Assembly: GCF_000247815.1 (NCBI RefSeq)
Contig: NC_021674.1
Span: 34,878,612-34,942,611 of the forward strand
Direction: 5' to 3'
From: Ficedula albicollis
Taxonomy: Eukaryota; Chordata; Aves; Passeriformes; Muscicapidae
DNA length: 64,000 nt
A program made the translations under genes and the position numbers. Each line of letters begins with the position of its first letter. The first letter of the stretch is position 1. This document shows positions 13,154 through 27,303 of the stretch, in pieces. A model generated the notes under the pieces. That model was not told the origin of the DNA. It did no database searches and was given only the letters and a program-made list of their open reading frames with translations.

Positions 13154-13202
13154 GGAAGGAAGGAAGGAAGGAAGGAAGGAAGCCTAGTCTTACACAGCTC
13201 CT
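13154..13202 (+). repeat. Short (GGAA)n array plus shared 22-bp flank, copy 2
   Basis: About seven GGAA units (13154-13180) are followed by the same 22 bp (13181-13202) that closes the large array at 12724-12745. The left flanks of the two arrays differ. Confidence 0.92.
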
Positions 13203-16200
13203 AATGAATGCAAACTTATACTAACTTGTACAATAACATGCAAAAAAATTATTAGTGCTATAAAATGGCACTATATTATGCCTTCCAGTCTTCTTCAGCT
13301 AGATTTGGCCAAAGGCTTTCTGCCATAACAGCCTGGCTGTATTTTTGAGGCAATCTAATAAATAATTAAAGGAACCACCTACCTTAATGAATTTCTTAAA
13401 ACTTTAATATTTCATTATGAGAATTTCTTGTTCAGTTTTCCAAACAGGTCATGAGAGACAAGCATTTGAGGGTTGGATTTGCCCTAGTTCCTGTTTATAG
13501 CTTTAAAAGTGGTCAAAACCCCAGAAGAAATTGAGGAAGGGAATCAACCAAAACATAAAATTATGAGAGAAAAAAGAAGAGTTTGAGGTTCAGCATTTAC
13601 ACAGCTCCTGTTCCACTTTGTGTCCCATGGTAGACAGGTACACAGGGAAGCAGCATTGGAAAGCTAAATCCCCTATTACCCTTCCATCTGGCTCTCCCCT
13701 GAGGCAGAATCTACTCCTACAACACATTTCATTTCTCTAATGACCATTTTTTAGTGTGTATAAAGCACTCTCTATTTATATCACTCCAGTCAGTATTTGT
13801 AGTAAAAGAAAGCTTAATTGGGACCTCCAATGCAATTAATGCATAGATATAATTCCAGTGAGAAAGGACTATAAGGCAGGACTGACAGGGAGTCCTGTGT
13901 GGCTGTGACTGATGAAAGAAGAATGCTACTTGTAATATGCTGACACTGTACAGAATTAGGCTTTGTGTTCCCTAGTCATAAAATGTCTTTTGGGATGAAA
14001 GGCAGACATTTTGGGTTAGTTAGCTCCTATTTAATTATGTGGCTTCCAGTGTAAAAGGGTTTATTGAAAGTATTCAAAAAGGGAGAAGAATGGAAAGGAC
14101 TCACGCATATTTTTAGTTTACTCTGAAGTTTTTCATTATGCAAGTACTCAGGCATCTCACCAAAATAAATTCTGAGTGAAAACTAGAACAGCTTTCAAAT
14201 TTAAACAGTATTTGACAATGTTAGGGAGTCCACAACTTCACTCAGAAATCTCCCTTGCTTGATTTTTTCTTGTATTATCTAGATGAAATCAGGAGAAACC
14301 ACTGCATATCATTCAGGATTTAGCCTATATTTTTTCTCCTTACTTTAAACATAAAGTTTTCCCTTTTGTATTTAACCTCTCTTATGTTATTGCTGACTTT
14401 TTTAAATGTTGCTTTCTTTTCTGTTCTGATTGTCATTCCCTATGTGAGCTACTTTACCAGTATCATTAGTGAATACAATTTGATTTCAGGCCATTTCTCC
14501 AATCTATGATGACTAAACTGTATTGTATTCTCATTCTCCCATGAATTTTCTATCCCTTCCTGCTTTCTGTCATTTGAAAATATGATTTGCACTCTTTTGT
14601 ATTTCCTCCTTCATTTCATTCTTGGATTCATTCAAACATATACAGCACACGGAATGCCCTGAAGTGAAGAAAAATGGACAATGAGATGCAGACACACTGG
14701 GACAGAATTTGACAGCAATATATAAAACGAGAAAGCCAGAAAATTGATCTGATTTCTCAAGCATTTTCCTGAAGCCCTGGGTGGGATTTGTTAGGGGGTA
14801 TAACAGGAGAGTCATGATATCTTCTTGTTTATAACCCATTTAGTTTTTATTAGAAGTTGTTACATCCTTGGGAAGAGGTCACATCATCAGAATCTGGGTC
14901 CAAGGTTCCTATCGGATGTACACATATACTATGGCAATTTGGCCTAACAGAGAAGGACAGATGAAAAATGTTAACAATGCAATGAACAAAATAATGCAGA
15001 CAGGGCTTCAGTTACCTGAGCATAAGCAAAGAACAGTCTGAGACCATAATACCAATATATCTACCAATTTTAAAATATGTAAGAAAATAAAATCCATAAA
15101 GGCTAAATAAAAAAATAAATATGTTGATCCCTTTTCTCTGCATAGCTGTGGTTTTCAGATAAACAGTTGCATGCAGATAGAAGTTACTCTTTTTTAAATG
15201 CCATCAAATTGTCCAATGATTGCTATGGTTACAGATAATCAGTCATAAATACTGAACAGTTAAAAAAAAGATTAAAAAGGAAACTTATTCTTTTGTTCTG
15301 AGCTCATAACTAACTTAGTGGAATAAAAAAACAAGTACCTCAAAGCATTCTTTTATTCATTAAATACTTCTCTATTGAATCACAGCCTCTTAGGGGTTAG
15401 CACTGTGGTATTTGGTAGCTGTTGGCTGACACTTAAGTGCAGTGAGACTTAACACAGTGCAGCCTGGATCTACCACAGTTACCACTCATTTGTTAACTAC
15501 AAGTTTAGATGTGTGTTGTTAGATACAAACAAATGGGCAGCAAGGGGACATAGTTAATCCAAGGTCAAGGAAATATATATTTATTTTTGTTTTGTAATAG
15601 ACTTCCAGCAAGGAAATATTGAATTATATGGATTGTGCGGTAATTGTTGAGCAAGGAAAAGACAATAGGGTGCTGTTCATTCCTTAGGACTGCTGAAGAA
15701 GAGCTTCTCCTTTAGGAGAATACTGCTATTTTGTCCTATGCCAAAATGATTCAGCCATTCTCTTTTTAGATATAAGCAGGAGATTGAAATGAAAATTATA
15801 AAATACTTTGTTCCATTGAATTTCTCTAAACCCTGGCAATATTATGGTTGACTGTCACTAACAAGAGGTAAAAAAGCTGGTTAGAGGATATCTACATAAA
15901 TCTTTAGGTCTGTTCATTTGTCTTGTCTGAGTAAATGGCACAGCCCAAGATTCACCAGATCCAGCTGCAGAATCTTATCTTAATATATTGGGATGGTGCA
16001 AGGACAAGACGATTTCACAGTCTGAATCTGCCTTGCTTTTGACACATTGAAAACACTTATGCACAATTTCTGAAAGTTTAAAGAGAAAGTTTCGACATAA
16101 ACTTGCTGGATTCATCATTTGCCATAAAGATGAATGAAGACTCACTCTGAATGTTTTAAGGCACCGAGGAAGAAAGCACTGAAGTCTGCCACAAAATCTG

Positions 16201-18229
16201 TCATGATGGGCACTGTTGCAAGAAGAATTTATCTTGTACTGACAATAGCTGTGAATGACAATGAGCATAACAAACAGGGCCAATCAGGCAGTGCAGTGGG
16301 GCCTGCAGTGCCACTGGCCCCGCAGATATGGACTAACAAGAGTCTGATGTTTATGGCTCATGCTTCAGTGCTGTGCACATAACCCAGCTGCTTCCTGCCT
16401 CAGAGCTCTGCAGTGCTTGCTGCAGCAGCAGCTCCAGCCTCCAGTGCTCCTGCCTGATTGTGCAGCTGTTTGGGGATCATGGCAGAAGGTGAGTCGAGCT
16501 TGGTGGGGCAAAGGTCTCCAGCAGCTCATCAGCTCATCTCCAACAGACAGCAGCGTCCTGGGAAAGAGTACAGGAGCAGAGCAAGCGTAGTGTGCTTCCC
16601 ATGGCAAAGTGGTACTTCCTATTGGTGACCACCCAGCTCTTTGTCTGCAGCTTCCCTATATTTTGCCTGGGAAGGAAAATTATCTCCACTTCTTTAAGGA
16701 TCCAGCTAAATTACAGACCTTCTCTTATGGATGCAGTCCCTTGAGAATTTCCTTCAGCTTTGAATAACCTCCAACAACTGATGGGAATTTTTGTGGGCCC
16801 AGTTGTTTACATGGCAGCAGTTTTTTATCGGTTAAATTTTGCAAATTCATTTACACACATATAGCTTTTTAACAACACAGACAGTTAAATTCCATGCCCT
16901 GTCTCAAGATAAGACATATATTATTATGTTTCCGAGGCTAGCGTGGACATGTGTTTCTGAAGCAGCCATGTAACTCTTGGCTGCCAAACTGGATTTTTCC
17001 ATCTTTTATATCCTGTGACAATTCACTTTCTGTAAGGCACTGTGCTGACTCCATGTGTATTAATAGCTGGATAATATTTTTATAAAAACACAAAGCCCAA
17101 TCCCCATGCACTATCAAAGGCCTGGTTCCCTCAGTATGATGTACAGTTCACTGCATTGGCTTCACAGTAAACTGCTAGATGTTCCAGAATGTACATTGTC
17201 ATTGACAAACTCATGTATAACTGAGACCAAATCATTCCAGTTTTATGAGCCTAGTTCAGACTGAACTGGTTTTTTTTAAGCTGATCGGTGTACTCCAGGT
17301 TTACTGAGCTTACCTGTGCCTTTAAGTGGAGCAGAGTGACTCTACCATGGCCTTGAATTTAACCAATTTTGAAAAGAAGATTTTAATAACTTTCTGTTTC
17401 TTTCTCAAAGAATCCCCGCAGAGAGATTGTGTGATATTTTGTAGGTATTCAATGAGCCAATTTTATGCGTTTTTACTGTTTTTATGTTGCAAGCCTATAT
17501 TATGAATTAATATGTTTTGAAAAGTGTCCTGTAAGATACAATTCTTAGATGGCAGTTTTTTATCAGTATGAATGCCCAAAGATCCTATATAACTTTGAAG
17601 AGAAAAAATAAGTTTGATAGTTTGATAAATGTAGTGTAGTGTTCAAAATCCAATTGATTTTATGCATCATTTCAAATTTTCTGCTGCAGGGTGTAAAAAC
17701 ATCATTTCCATAATGAAAAGAAAAGACAGTCAGGTGAGCAGTGTTTAGCACCAAGTAAGGAAGCCACAAACAAAGAAGCAGCAAGCAAGGAAAGGGGAAT
17801 AGTCTGTATAACCAGACAGTCTGCATACCTAAACCATCTCATGCCATCCTCATCCTGTGAAGCAGAAGGGGATGCAGAATGCACCCAAGAGGATTGACAA
17901 GCCCCTGAGAAGGCATATCTGAATAACTCATTGGGCAGGATTGCCAAAAAAATTCAGAACATGAAAATTTTGAAATCCTATTGTGCTTGTACAGGACCTG
18001 TGTAATTAAATAAATGTTAAAAAACTAGGTCACAAAAAGCATAACTGAGGGCATACTGAAATGTCTTCCATTAAATATTTCTAAAGGGTATCATATTCCA
18101 TTAATGATTAAATATATAGTCAACATGCCTAATTTTTATGAAAAAAAAATCTTGATTATTTAAAATATTTAATTAATTTTTACTCCAGGATCTTTCCTAG
18201 AATTACGCTTTTTGAAAACTCATTTAAAA
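13203..18229. other. Unique AT-rich non-coding DNA
   Basis: Five kilobases without a recognisable gene, RNA or transposon. The short section 16300-16600 is richer in GC and in CAG/CTG triplets, with overlapping frames on both strands and no domain that I recognise. Confidence 0.55.
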
Positions 18230-19843
18230 TGTATGATGCATGTACAGAAGAATGTTAAGAGAAAATAACATTAAGTTAACCATTATCCAGTCACAAAAAA
18301 CTATGGAAAACATTTTGGGACCCAGAAGAAAGATTCAATTTTATTATATATTTTTTAATTTTTCAGCCAGATGAACTGTAAAATATTATGTTTAACTCTG
18401 CATAAAAACATGATGAGTTAATACACGACACTATGGGATTCCCAATCTTATTGAAAGAGTTTATTTAATTTAATGCAAGTGTGGGCTATAATTTTCAAAT
18501 TTGCATTTTTTACTTTCATATATATTCTGTAATACCAAAATAGCAATCACACACAACAGCTAAATTTGTTAAGAGTGTAAAATGATTTGCATTCCTATTG
18601 AAATAAAAGGCTTTTCAAAATAACCAAACGGAATTCCATACAAATTACTACAAAAATCAAAACTCCATTTTAAAAGCATCTGAAATTATCATAAGTGGTT
18701 ATATACAGGAAAATTACACTTTACCTACCGTGATGCAAAACAGGAACTTCTGTTTTCTGTTAGAAACTCATTCGTTCAATGAGTTTGCACCATGGACAAA
18801 GAGAGCTCTGTGTCTGTATGTGTACACGAGTGCAGAAGTGCATCTAAGTAGCTTGTAGCTTAAACTTTCACAAGAGAAAGGCTGAATTTTTTAAGAGGTA
18901 ACAGCATCACAAAGAGGGGAGATAGTTGGTGGATCTCATTATGGACAAATAAGGAGCAAGTTAGTGAAAAGTATGCAGCAATATAGAGAGAGAGCTAGAT
19001 GCCTCTCAGGAAACATACCAAAAAGGAAAGGTTCCTTTTAAGGTGGCTGATATCTGTAATACTTCATTAACAGAACAGGAAAACAAATTCTCACCAAAAA
19101 AACCACAAAAACCTGATTGAAAAAGTCTGTTTCTACCTCCTCATTGTAAAAAGGAAAAGAATGTAATCACATGAAAACACACCTGCTCCATGCCTCCATG
19201 CAGACATGGGACCTCTCATCCAGAACTTATCCAACAGAGGCTCAAGGCAGAGAATTGATTTCTTATTTTCTAAATCTTCTGCTATATACATCCACAACTG
19301 TCTTAGCAGACACACAACCATGGAGTAATCAGGTATTTTCAACACTGATAAAAAAAAAAAACCACAGCAAATAAATTTACATTTGGGGCAGATTCATATT
19401 CTCCTTTGTGGTGTCACATTCAGACAACACAGATGACTCCATTCCTTTAATTTAGCAGTTTAGGTTTTTCATTGCAGTTTCCCCTAGAGCAACCAAGTTA
19501 AAATGAGATGCAATTATATTTTGCACTGGGGGCACTGATCACCCCCAATTTAAATTGTCTTAAAATGAGCATGAAGAAAACATGACTGGTGGATCTGGCT
19601 CGAAACTTAGGACCTTACTATTCTACCCTGCAGAGCAATCAGTTATTTTATCAATTGATATTGTGACTTTGGCTACAGGGATGATACCATCTGCAGTTAA
19701 CCTGTCTTGTTCACAAAAAGGATCTGGAGCTGGCTGGTCCATAGACAGCACAGGGGTGAATGATGGTAGCCATCCTGCTGCATTCCTCTAGAGAATGAAA
19801 GTTTATTTGGATACTAATAGTGCTATAGGAAAATGATGATGGA
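18230..19843 (+). repeat. 1.6-kb direct duplication, copy 1
   Basis: This 1614-bp segment recurs at 20526-22194. It runs from TGTATGATGCATGTACAG to GAAAATGATGATGGA. By eye the differences from copy 2 are five or so single-base changes, a 2-bp indel and a 57-bp insertion in copy 2. All fall in the first 640 bp or so, and the last 970 bp or so look identical. The segment itself has no recognisable gene. It may be a recent tandem duplication or two alleles kept in series by the assembler. Confidence 0.95.
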
Positions 19844-19845
19844 AG

Positions 19846-20525
<680 letters not shown>

Positions 20526-22194
20526 TGTATGATGCATGTACAGAAGAATGTTAAGAGAAAATAACATTAAGTTAACCATTATCCAGTCACAAAAAACTAT
20601 GGAAAACATTTTGGGACCCAGAAGAAAGATTCAATTTTATTATATATTTTTTAATTTTTCAGCCAGCTGAACTGTAAAATATTATGTTTAACTCTGCATA
20701 AAAACATGATGAGTTAATACACGACACTATGGGATTCCCAATCTTATTGAAAGAGTTTATTTAATTTAATGCAAGTGTGGGCTATAATTTTCAAATTTGC
20801 ATTTTTTACTTTTATATATATTCTGTAATACCAAAATAGCAATCACACACAACATCTAAATTTGTTAAGAGTGTAAAATGATTTGCATTCCTATTGAAAT
20901 AAAAGGCTTTTCAAAATAACCAAAAGGAATTCCATACAAATTACTACAAAAATCAAAACTCCATTTTAAAAGCATCTGAAATTATCATAAGTGGTTATAT
21001 ACAGGAAAATTACACTTTACCTACCGTGATGCAAAACAGGAACTTCTGTTTTCTGTTAGAAACTCATTCGTTCAATGAGTTTGCACCATGGACAAAGAAC
21101 TTCTGTTTTCTGTTAGAAACTCATTCGTTTAATGAGTTTGCACCATGGACAAAGAGCTCTGTGTCTGTATGTGTACACGAGTGCAGAAGTGCATCTAAGT
21201 AGCTTGTAGCTTAAACTTCCACAAGAGAAAGGCTGAATTTTTTAAGAGGTAACAGCATCACAAAGAGGGGAGATAGTTGGTGGATCTCATTATGGACAAA
21301 TAAGGAGCAAGTTAGTGAAAAGTATGCAGCAATATAGAGAGAGAGCTAGATGCCTCTCAGGAAACATACCAAAAAGGAAAGGTTCCTTTTAAGGTGGCTG
21401 ATATCTGTAATACTTCATTAACAGAACAGGAAAACAAATTCTCACCAAAAAAACCACAAAAACCTGATTGAAAAAGTCTGTTTCTACCTCCTCATTGTAA
21501 AAAGGAAAAGAATGTAATCACATGAAAACACACCTGCTCCATGCCTCCATGCAGACATGGGACCTCTCATCCAGAACTTATCCAACAGAGGCTCAAGGCA
21601 GAGAATTGATTTCTTATTTTCTAAATCTTCTGCTATATACATCCACAACTGTCTTAGCAGACACACAACCATGGAGTAATCAGGTATTTTCAACACTGAT
21701 AAAAAAAAAAAACCACAGCAAATAAATTTACATTTGGGGCAGATTCATATTCTCCTTTGTGGTGTCACATTCAGACAACACAGATGACTCCATTCCTTTA
21801 ATTTAGCAGTTTAGGTTTTTCATTGCAGTTTCCCCTAGAGCAACCAAGTTAAAATGAGATGCAATTATATTTTGCACTGGGGGCACTGATCACCCCCAAT
21901 TTAAATTGTCTTAAAATGAGCATGAAGAAAACATGACTGGTGGATCTGGCTCGAAACTTAGGACCTTACTATTCTACCCTGCAGAGCAATCAGTTATTTT
22001 ATCAATTGATATTGTGACTTTGGCTACAGGGATGATACCATCTGCAGTTAACCTGTCTTGTTCACAAAAAGGATCTGGAGCTGGCTGGTCCATAGACAGC
22101 ACAGGGGTGAATGATGGTAGCCATCCTGCTGCATTCCTCTAGAGAATGAAAGTTTATTTGGATACTAATAGTGCTATAGGAAAATGATGATGGA
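20526..22194 (+). repeat. 1.6-kb direct duplication, copy 2
   Basis: Second copy, 1669 bp. It is 55 bp longer than copy 1 because of a 57-bp internal duplication (21041-21154) and a 2-bp deletion (CAAAGAGCTC against CAAAGAGAGCTC). After the shared TGATGATGGA the sequence continues into unique DNA (TGACAAGACATATT), whereas copy 1 runs into poly-C. Confidence 0.95.
21041..21154 (+). repeat. 57-bp tandem duplication private to copy 2
   Basis: AACTTCTGTTTTCTGTTAG begins at 21041 and again at 21098. The repeats differ by one base (GTTCAATG against GTTTAATG). Copy 1 of the 1.6-kb duplication has this unit only once, near 18748. Confidence 0.93.
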
Positions 22195-24780
22195 TGACAA
22201 GACATATTAATACTCTGTGAAGACAGTTCCATTTTCCTTACAATTAATTTTTATAAATGTCCCACTTTAATCTCAAAGGATCTCACCTCTAAATATTTCA
22301 GCTCTTATTTGAGGGGCACATATTTTAAAAAAAACAAAAACAAAACAAAACAAAAACAAAGCAAAACAAAATTCACAGTGATATAATTGCCTGGCAGCAG
22401 AATATGAAGAAACAAATCCAAGGTTAATGTGGGCTGGAAATGTGAATTTTCATGGAAGCACTGTTACAACTTTTTTCAGTGGCTGCAGGACTGTGTGAAC
22501 CTGCACGTCTCAAAGAGAAAATTTGCTTTAATACCACTCTTCTCTTCCCATGTTCTTCAGGATCACACATTTCAGCATAGCCATATGTTGCCTAACCACA
22601 ATAAATCCTCCTCACTCGGGGGTTTACGTGTTCTGGGTACTTCAGACTCCTCAGTCACTTTGAAAGCCAAAGCGCCCACACCAAAGATTGAAGAAAAGGG
22701 AGCTTTAAATTGCACTGTAGAGCCCAGATCTATCATAAAGCTTTCACAGTCTCCAGGCCATTAATTTAGTGTGGACAAGTGGGATATTAATATACTAAAC
22801 TTTCTCCATTTAACTATAAAACCATTTAGCTGAGTCCTGGTGTCCTAACAAGCTAATAAAAATAAAGTGTTTGTAGTCTACCAGTAAAATGCAAGGTCAG
22901 TTGTATGTGCCTCCTTTCCAGTATTTTACAGAAGATCCTGATATTCAGTAAACTCATTATCCTCCATGCATATCCATACAAGCATCTTCTGAGGAGTTCA
23001 ACAATCCAATATCAAAGGAATGTTGCATCTGTACTATGCTCTTTGTCTGATAGATTCAGGTTATTTCAAAGGAAAAAATATTTATACAATTGCTGCTGAA
23101 TATTTGTGCATTATTTCTCCCAAATAGTGCAATCTTGCATGATTTGTGGAGACATTATCAGCAATCAAAATTGTAGAGAAAACTCAAATAATAAAGAACA
23201 TTTTCAGGCCATGAAATACAGCCTGAAGGTATTTTTCAGTTGAAAAATAAAAAGAAAAAACTGTGCTATAAGAACAGGAGGGTGCCTGATAGCATTTAAA
23301 AGCGATGGCTTGAGGCACAGTTCAGACTCGGGCAGGAAACCTCCTCATGCCTGATTCCAAGACCTTTGCAGAAGTGAGAAAGATTCAGAAATAGGAAAAT
23401 ATCAACACTTATAAAAGTTTAACTAAACAGGAGCATTACAAACTATCAAGGTCACAACATCAGTTGCTATAGGTTCTGTTAGACTACTCATAAGTAAGCT
23501 GTCCTTTTATCATGGAGACTTGTTAATCCATTCTGGAGCCTCTGATGGTCAATGTCAGAGATTAGGGAGAACAGCCTGGGCCCCTTTGACATGACCCCAT
23601 GTCCCAGTGCTGATGGTGGCTCCCCAAAAGGTGTCCTGGTATTGCTCAACAGCTGTTGTGGCCCCACAGACATTTGGTGCTGCCTGGATCCTACAACAAG
23701 GATCCTCAACCATGGGCAAAACAGTAAACCAGCTCCTCAATACCTCTGCTGAGGTATATGAAAAGCTTCATATTGCATACGTGGAAGGGCAAAAAGGAAA
23801 AAAAACCAAAAAAACAACAACAACAACAACAAAAAAATAAAACAAAATAAAAAAAACAGGGAAGAGGGAAAAAACTGAGGAAAACAGAGCAAGGTGTCAA
23901 ACTGTAGGAAGGTGAAATATTAATAAATCAATCCTCCTTGAATTATTTATTTTTCCCCTTACCTCCAGCTCACTAGACCACACCACCACAATAACTACTA
24001 TTTTCTGTCTTATTCTTGTATTTTGATGTAGTGCCCAAGTATATTAGTTCTGTCCAAGCCTTCAAAAGCTTTCACCTGTGCTTAACTTCATAATGAATGA
24101 AGAGTCCTAGTCCCTTCGTGTTACAGGCCCACAGAAAATCCATCAGGTGGATCACCATTCATATCTTTCATTGGGAAAACATTATTGACATGAAGCAAAC
24201 ATATTTTTTGCTTCCCAATAATTCATAATTAGCTTAGATTGCATTAATTATTTCTTTTTCTTGTTTTTACAAATGCATTGTGAGGAAAAAGTTAGGCTGT
24301 GATTTGTTCTTAAAGCAGCCACAGTGGCTATTTGTTATCCATCATTAAAGACTGATAATTAGATATTTAAATGGTGTAGTATTATTTCTGCTTCTGTCTA
24401 GAGGTCTGAATTCTAATAACTGGAGGCAAATCTGGTTTTGGATACAAGTGATTTCCACGCAGGCATGCTTACCAGTGCAAGGCCTATTTTGTGTTTGTAG
24501 TGAAATGAGTGTTTTCTGTCCTATCCATGAGTGCACCTCACAACATTATCCATGGCAGCACTTACAGCCTGTTTGCTCATTGTAAGCTGCCCTGTGACTA
24601 AAGAACTCCTGTAAAAAGGAACTGTAAACACTGGAGAAGCAACTCTGTGGCTCACCAGCAAAATATTTGTTCTCATAGGGCAAACAGTGCTGCATCATTC
24701 ACACACAAGGAGCAAAGAAGAGATTTACCTTCAGGAGAGCAGGCAGAGCCCCCCTACCACCTTCCTAGCCCTTGGGTGGG
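22195..24780. other. Unique AT-rich DNA with two A/C-rich stretches
   Basis: No gene is seen. A-rich low-complexity patches lie at 22328-22372 (CAAAA-type) and 23793-23858 (CAA-type, then A-rich). The A-rich patches may be decayed microsatellites. Confidence 0.5.
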
Positions 24781-24957
24781 GCCAGGCATGGTGCTAATTG
24801 TGCACATGGACTGGGATGGGCAGCAGTGGGTGACAGGGGAACAGGGCTGGGGAATCACCCCAAACTTTGGGCCAGGCATGGTGCTAATTGTGCACATGGA
24901 GTGGGATGGGCAGCAGTGGGTGACAAGGGAACAGGGCTGGGGAATCACCCCAAACTT
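24781..24957 (+). repeat. 90-bp tandem duplication (two copies)
   Basis: GCCAGGCATGGTGCTAATTG begins at 24781 and 24871. The copies differ at few positions (GGACTGG/GGAGTGG, GACAGGGG/GACAAGGG). The repeat lies inside the most GC-rich part of the window. Confidence 0.94.
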
Positions 24958-25559
24958 CTCCTCCTCTTCCCTGGCCAGGCACAGCTTCTGGATCTGCTAG
25001 ATTGAGCCCCAGGACTCCTGGCAGAATTTCTATCACTGGAACTGTTTTGTTCAAGCTGTAGGACCATAAACACAGTCACAGCACAGTCAGTTTGTGCAAG
25101 CCCTCTATGCATTATTGCTGCAGCTTTTTCAGTGGTGCCAGGGCTCTTGGATGCCTCACCAGCCCTCACAGCCTCTCCCCACCTGCCCATGGCCCAGGAC
25201 TCTATCTCTCCTTCTCCCAACAATGTCACACCACGCCCAGCCTTAATTTCCCCACAGCTGCCCTGTGTGCCACTGAGCCAGACCCACCCACACCCCACAT
25301 CCTGCCCAAATCCCAGGGAGGATCCTGGTGCTCGGGGCTGGGGCTGCCCCTGCTGCTTCCTGGCGGGGCAGTGGGATAGAGACAGGCTGCATCACTGTGG
25401 CGCCAGGTGCCTGCACAGCACCGTGACAGGAGGGGACATTAATGGTGTGAAGACAGTTGCTTGTTGCAAGGCCACAGAAAAAGAGTCATCTGGGAGCAGA
25501 GTGCGGGTTTAGCTAGTATCGTTCCGTATTTAAACAAGCTTAAAGGCCAAACTTGATGG
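24958..25559. other. GC-richer patch without a recognised gene
   Basis: From about 24740 to 25420 the DNA is clearly richer in G and C than the rest, with few CpG. Frames of 95-126 residues overlap here on both strands, as expected from composition. None shows a domain I know. It could be an unclassified retroposon or LTR remnant. Confidence 0.4.
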
Positions 25560-25606
25560 AGAAAAAAAAACCAAAAACAAACAAAACTAAAAACAACCAA
25601 CAAACC
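25560..25606 (+). repeat. A-rich low-complexity tract
   Basis: Runs of A broken by C (AAAAACAAACAAAAC-type). Possibly a decayed microsatellite. Confidence 0.7.
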
Positions 25607-27298
25607 AGAAGAGAATAAAACTCAAAGAAATCATGAAAGAACTAGCATGGACACCAATGAGATCAAGAACACTGTGAAACATATGCTGGTTCCCAGATGA
25701 AGGCAGCCAAATGCCATCCAAGTCAGTGACTTCCAGCAGCAAAGGAGGATCTGGAAGTTCTCCTTCCACTCCAGCTGCCTTTGCACTGGTACCCCCGAGC
25801 TGTTTGGGGGTCTATCCACATCCATTCACATCTAAATGGACATGTGGTCCAAAATTTTTCAGAAAATGTAACCAAAAGGCAAATTTCACTGCTTCAACAG
25901 AAAAGGTATTTCTGTGTCTTCCCCGCCCCTCTGTGGAATGCAATTCAGTGGGAAAATAACCGAATCTTCCTTCTACATTCTCCCTTAAGAACAGAAAATA
26001 GAAGTATTTCTATTTCTGAGACAGAAAGAAGAAAAACAACCCTAAAGATGGGAGATGAAGCTAATACTCTGCACAAACACGCATGACAAATGACCACAAA
26101 ACTCATCTGAGACTCGACCTGATTTTGAGACAGTTTGTTGGTAACCTGTGGGTGGATGAAGAACAATTGCACCAGTTCTTTATAATTCGTATTGAACCTG
26201 CAAAAAGCACACTCTCACCTTATGCTTTTCTGAACAAAGCCCATCATTAAGACAGTAGCTAAAAACTTGTGTGAGAATGGGAAAGACTCCTCACAAATGA
26301 ATCCTGAAACTAGTTGCTCCCACACTTGAAATGGCAGCTTCTTGCAATGACTAATGCATATCTATATTCTAAGGACATGTATAAAATATGACAGCTGGCC
26401 TGTCCTGACATTTAGAAGCAGATGCTTAAACAGCCATAACAGAGAAACTTCCAGTGCTCTGTGAATCATTAACTTCCTCAGGAAGCCCTGTAAGATAAAG
26501 ACCATTCAGGACCATTTCATTCCATTCCCACAAAAACTTCTGAAAAAGCATTATAAGGAAATCAGTACTCCATTCTTAATACTTCACCAAATTCTGACCA
26601 TTGTCTCTTGTACAAAGCAACACACAGAAAGTTTCCTTCCATCGTTTTCCTTCTGCTATCTGCGTTATTAACCCTCAAACTATGATATGTCACAAACAGC
26701 TCACCGTGTAATCGTGGGGATGGTGTTTCATTGTAGATGAAACTCCCAGGGTTTTTCTGACCTGTTAAAAAGCCTGGTATAACCAAAAATAATATCCAGA
26801 CTCACCTGGAGTTGTGCCTCATACTGAACAAAATGTTGATACAATTGTCTGAGCAAGTTCTTTTTACACAATAACCGGTCTCAAAAGCTGGTTTATGCTC
26901 ACCTCTGTATGTCCACCATATACACAATATACACCCCTTAATAGGAAAATATGGTTAACTTTTAGGTTTGCTTACCTTCATTTAATTTTATATCTAATGA
27001 AAATAATGAGGAAAAAAATCATTAATAAAAGAAGCTGGATTTGAAAATACTATAGCAGATCAGGGCATGGCACAGAGAGCAGCCTTCTCTTGATTTCATG
27101 AGATACATTATGTTGTGAGAGAAAAGTTTCCATGAGCAAGACAAATTCCCTTTAAAAATTTCATGACACCAACTGGACCCAGATTTGTTCCCTGAGTCAC
27201 CAGCCTTCAACACTGCAAACCCTTCTGCTGTCAAACACCCCTCCCAGAGCTTCCTGAACTCCTTGAGTAACAGTCTGCCAAAGACCCTTTTGGGTTGC
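25607..27298. other. Unique non-coding DNA
   Basis: No gene or recognisable element up to the LTR insertion site. Confidence 0.5.
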
Positions 27299-27303
27299 AG
27301 TGT
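27299..27303 (+). repeat. Target-site duplication AGTGT, left copy
   Basis: AGTGT lies directly before the LTR and is repeated at 27785-27789 directly after it. Five-base duplications are typical of class III (ERVL-type) and some class II-like integrations. Confidence 0.8.

Noticed and set aside
25092..25512. Frames of 95-126 residues in the GC-rich patch
   Set aside because: Overlapping frames on both strands, Pro/Ser/Leu-rich as composition predicts; no domain.
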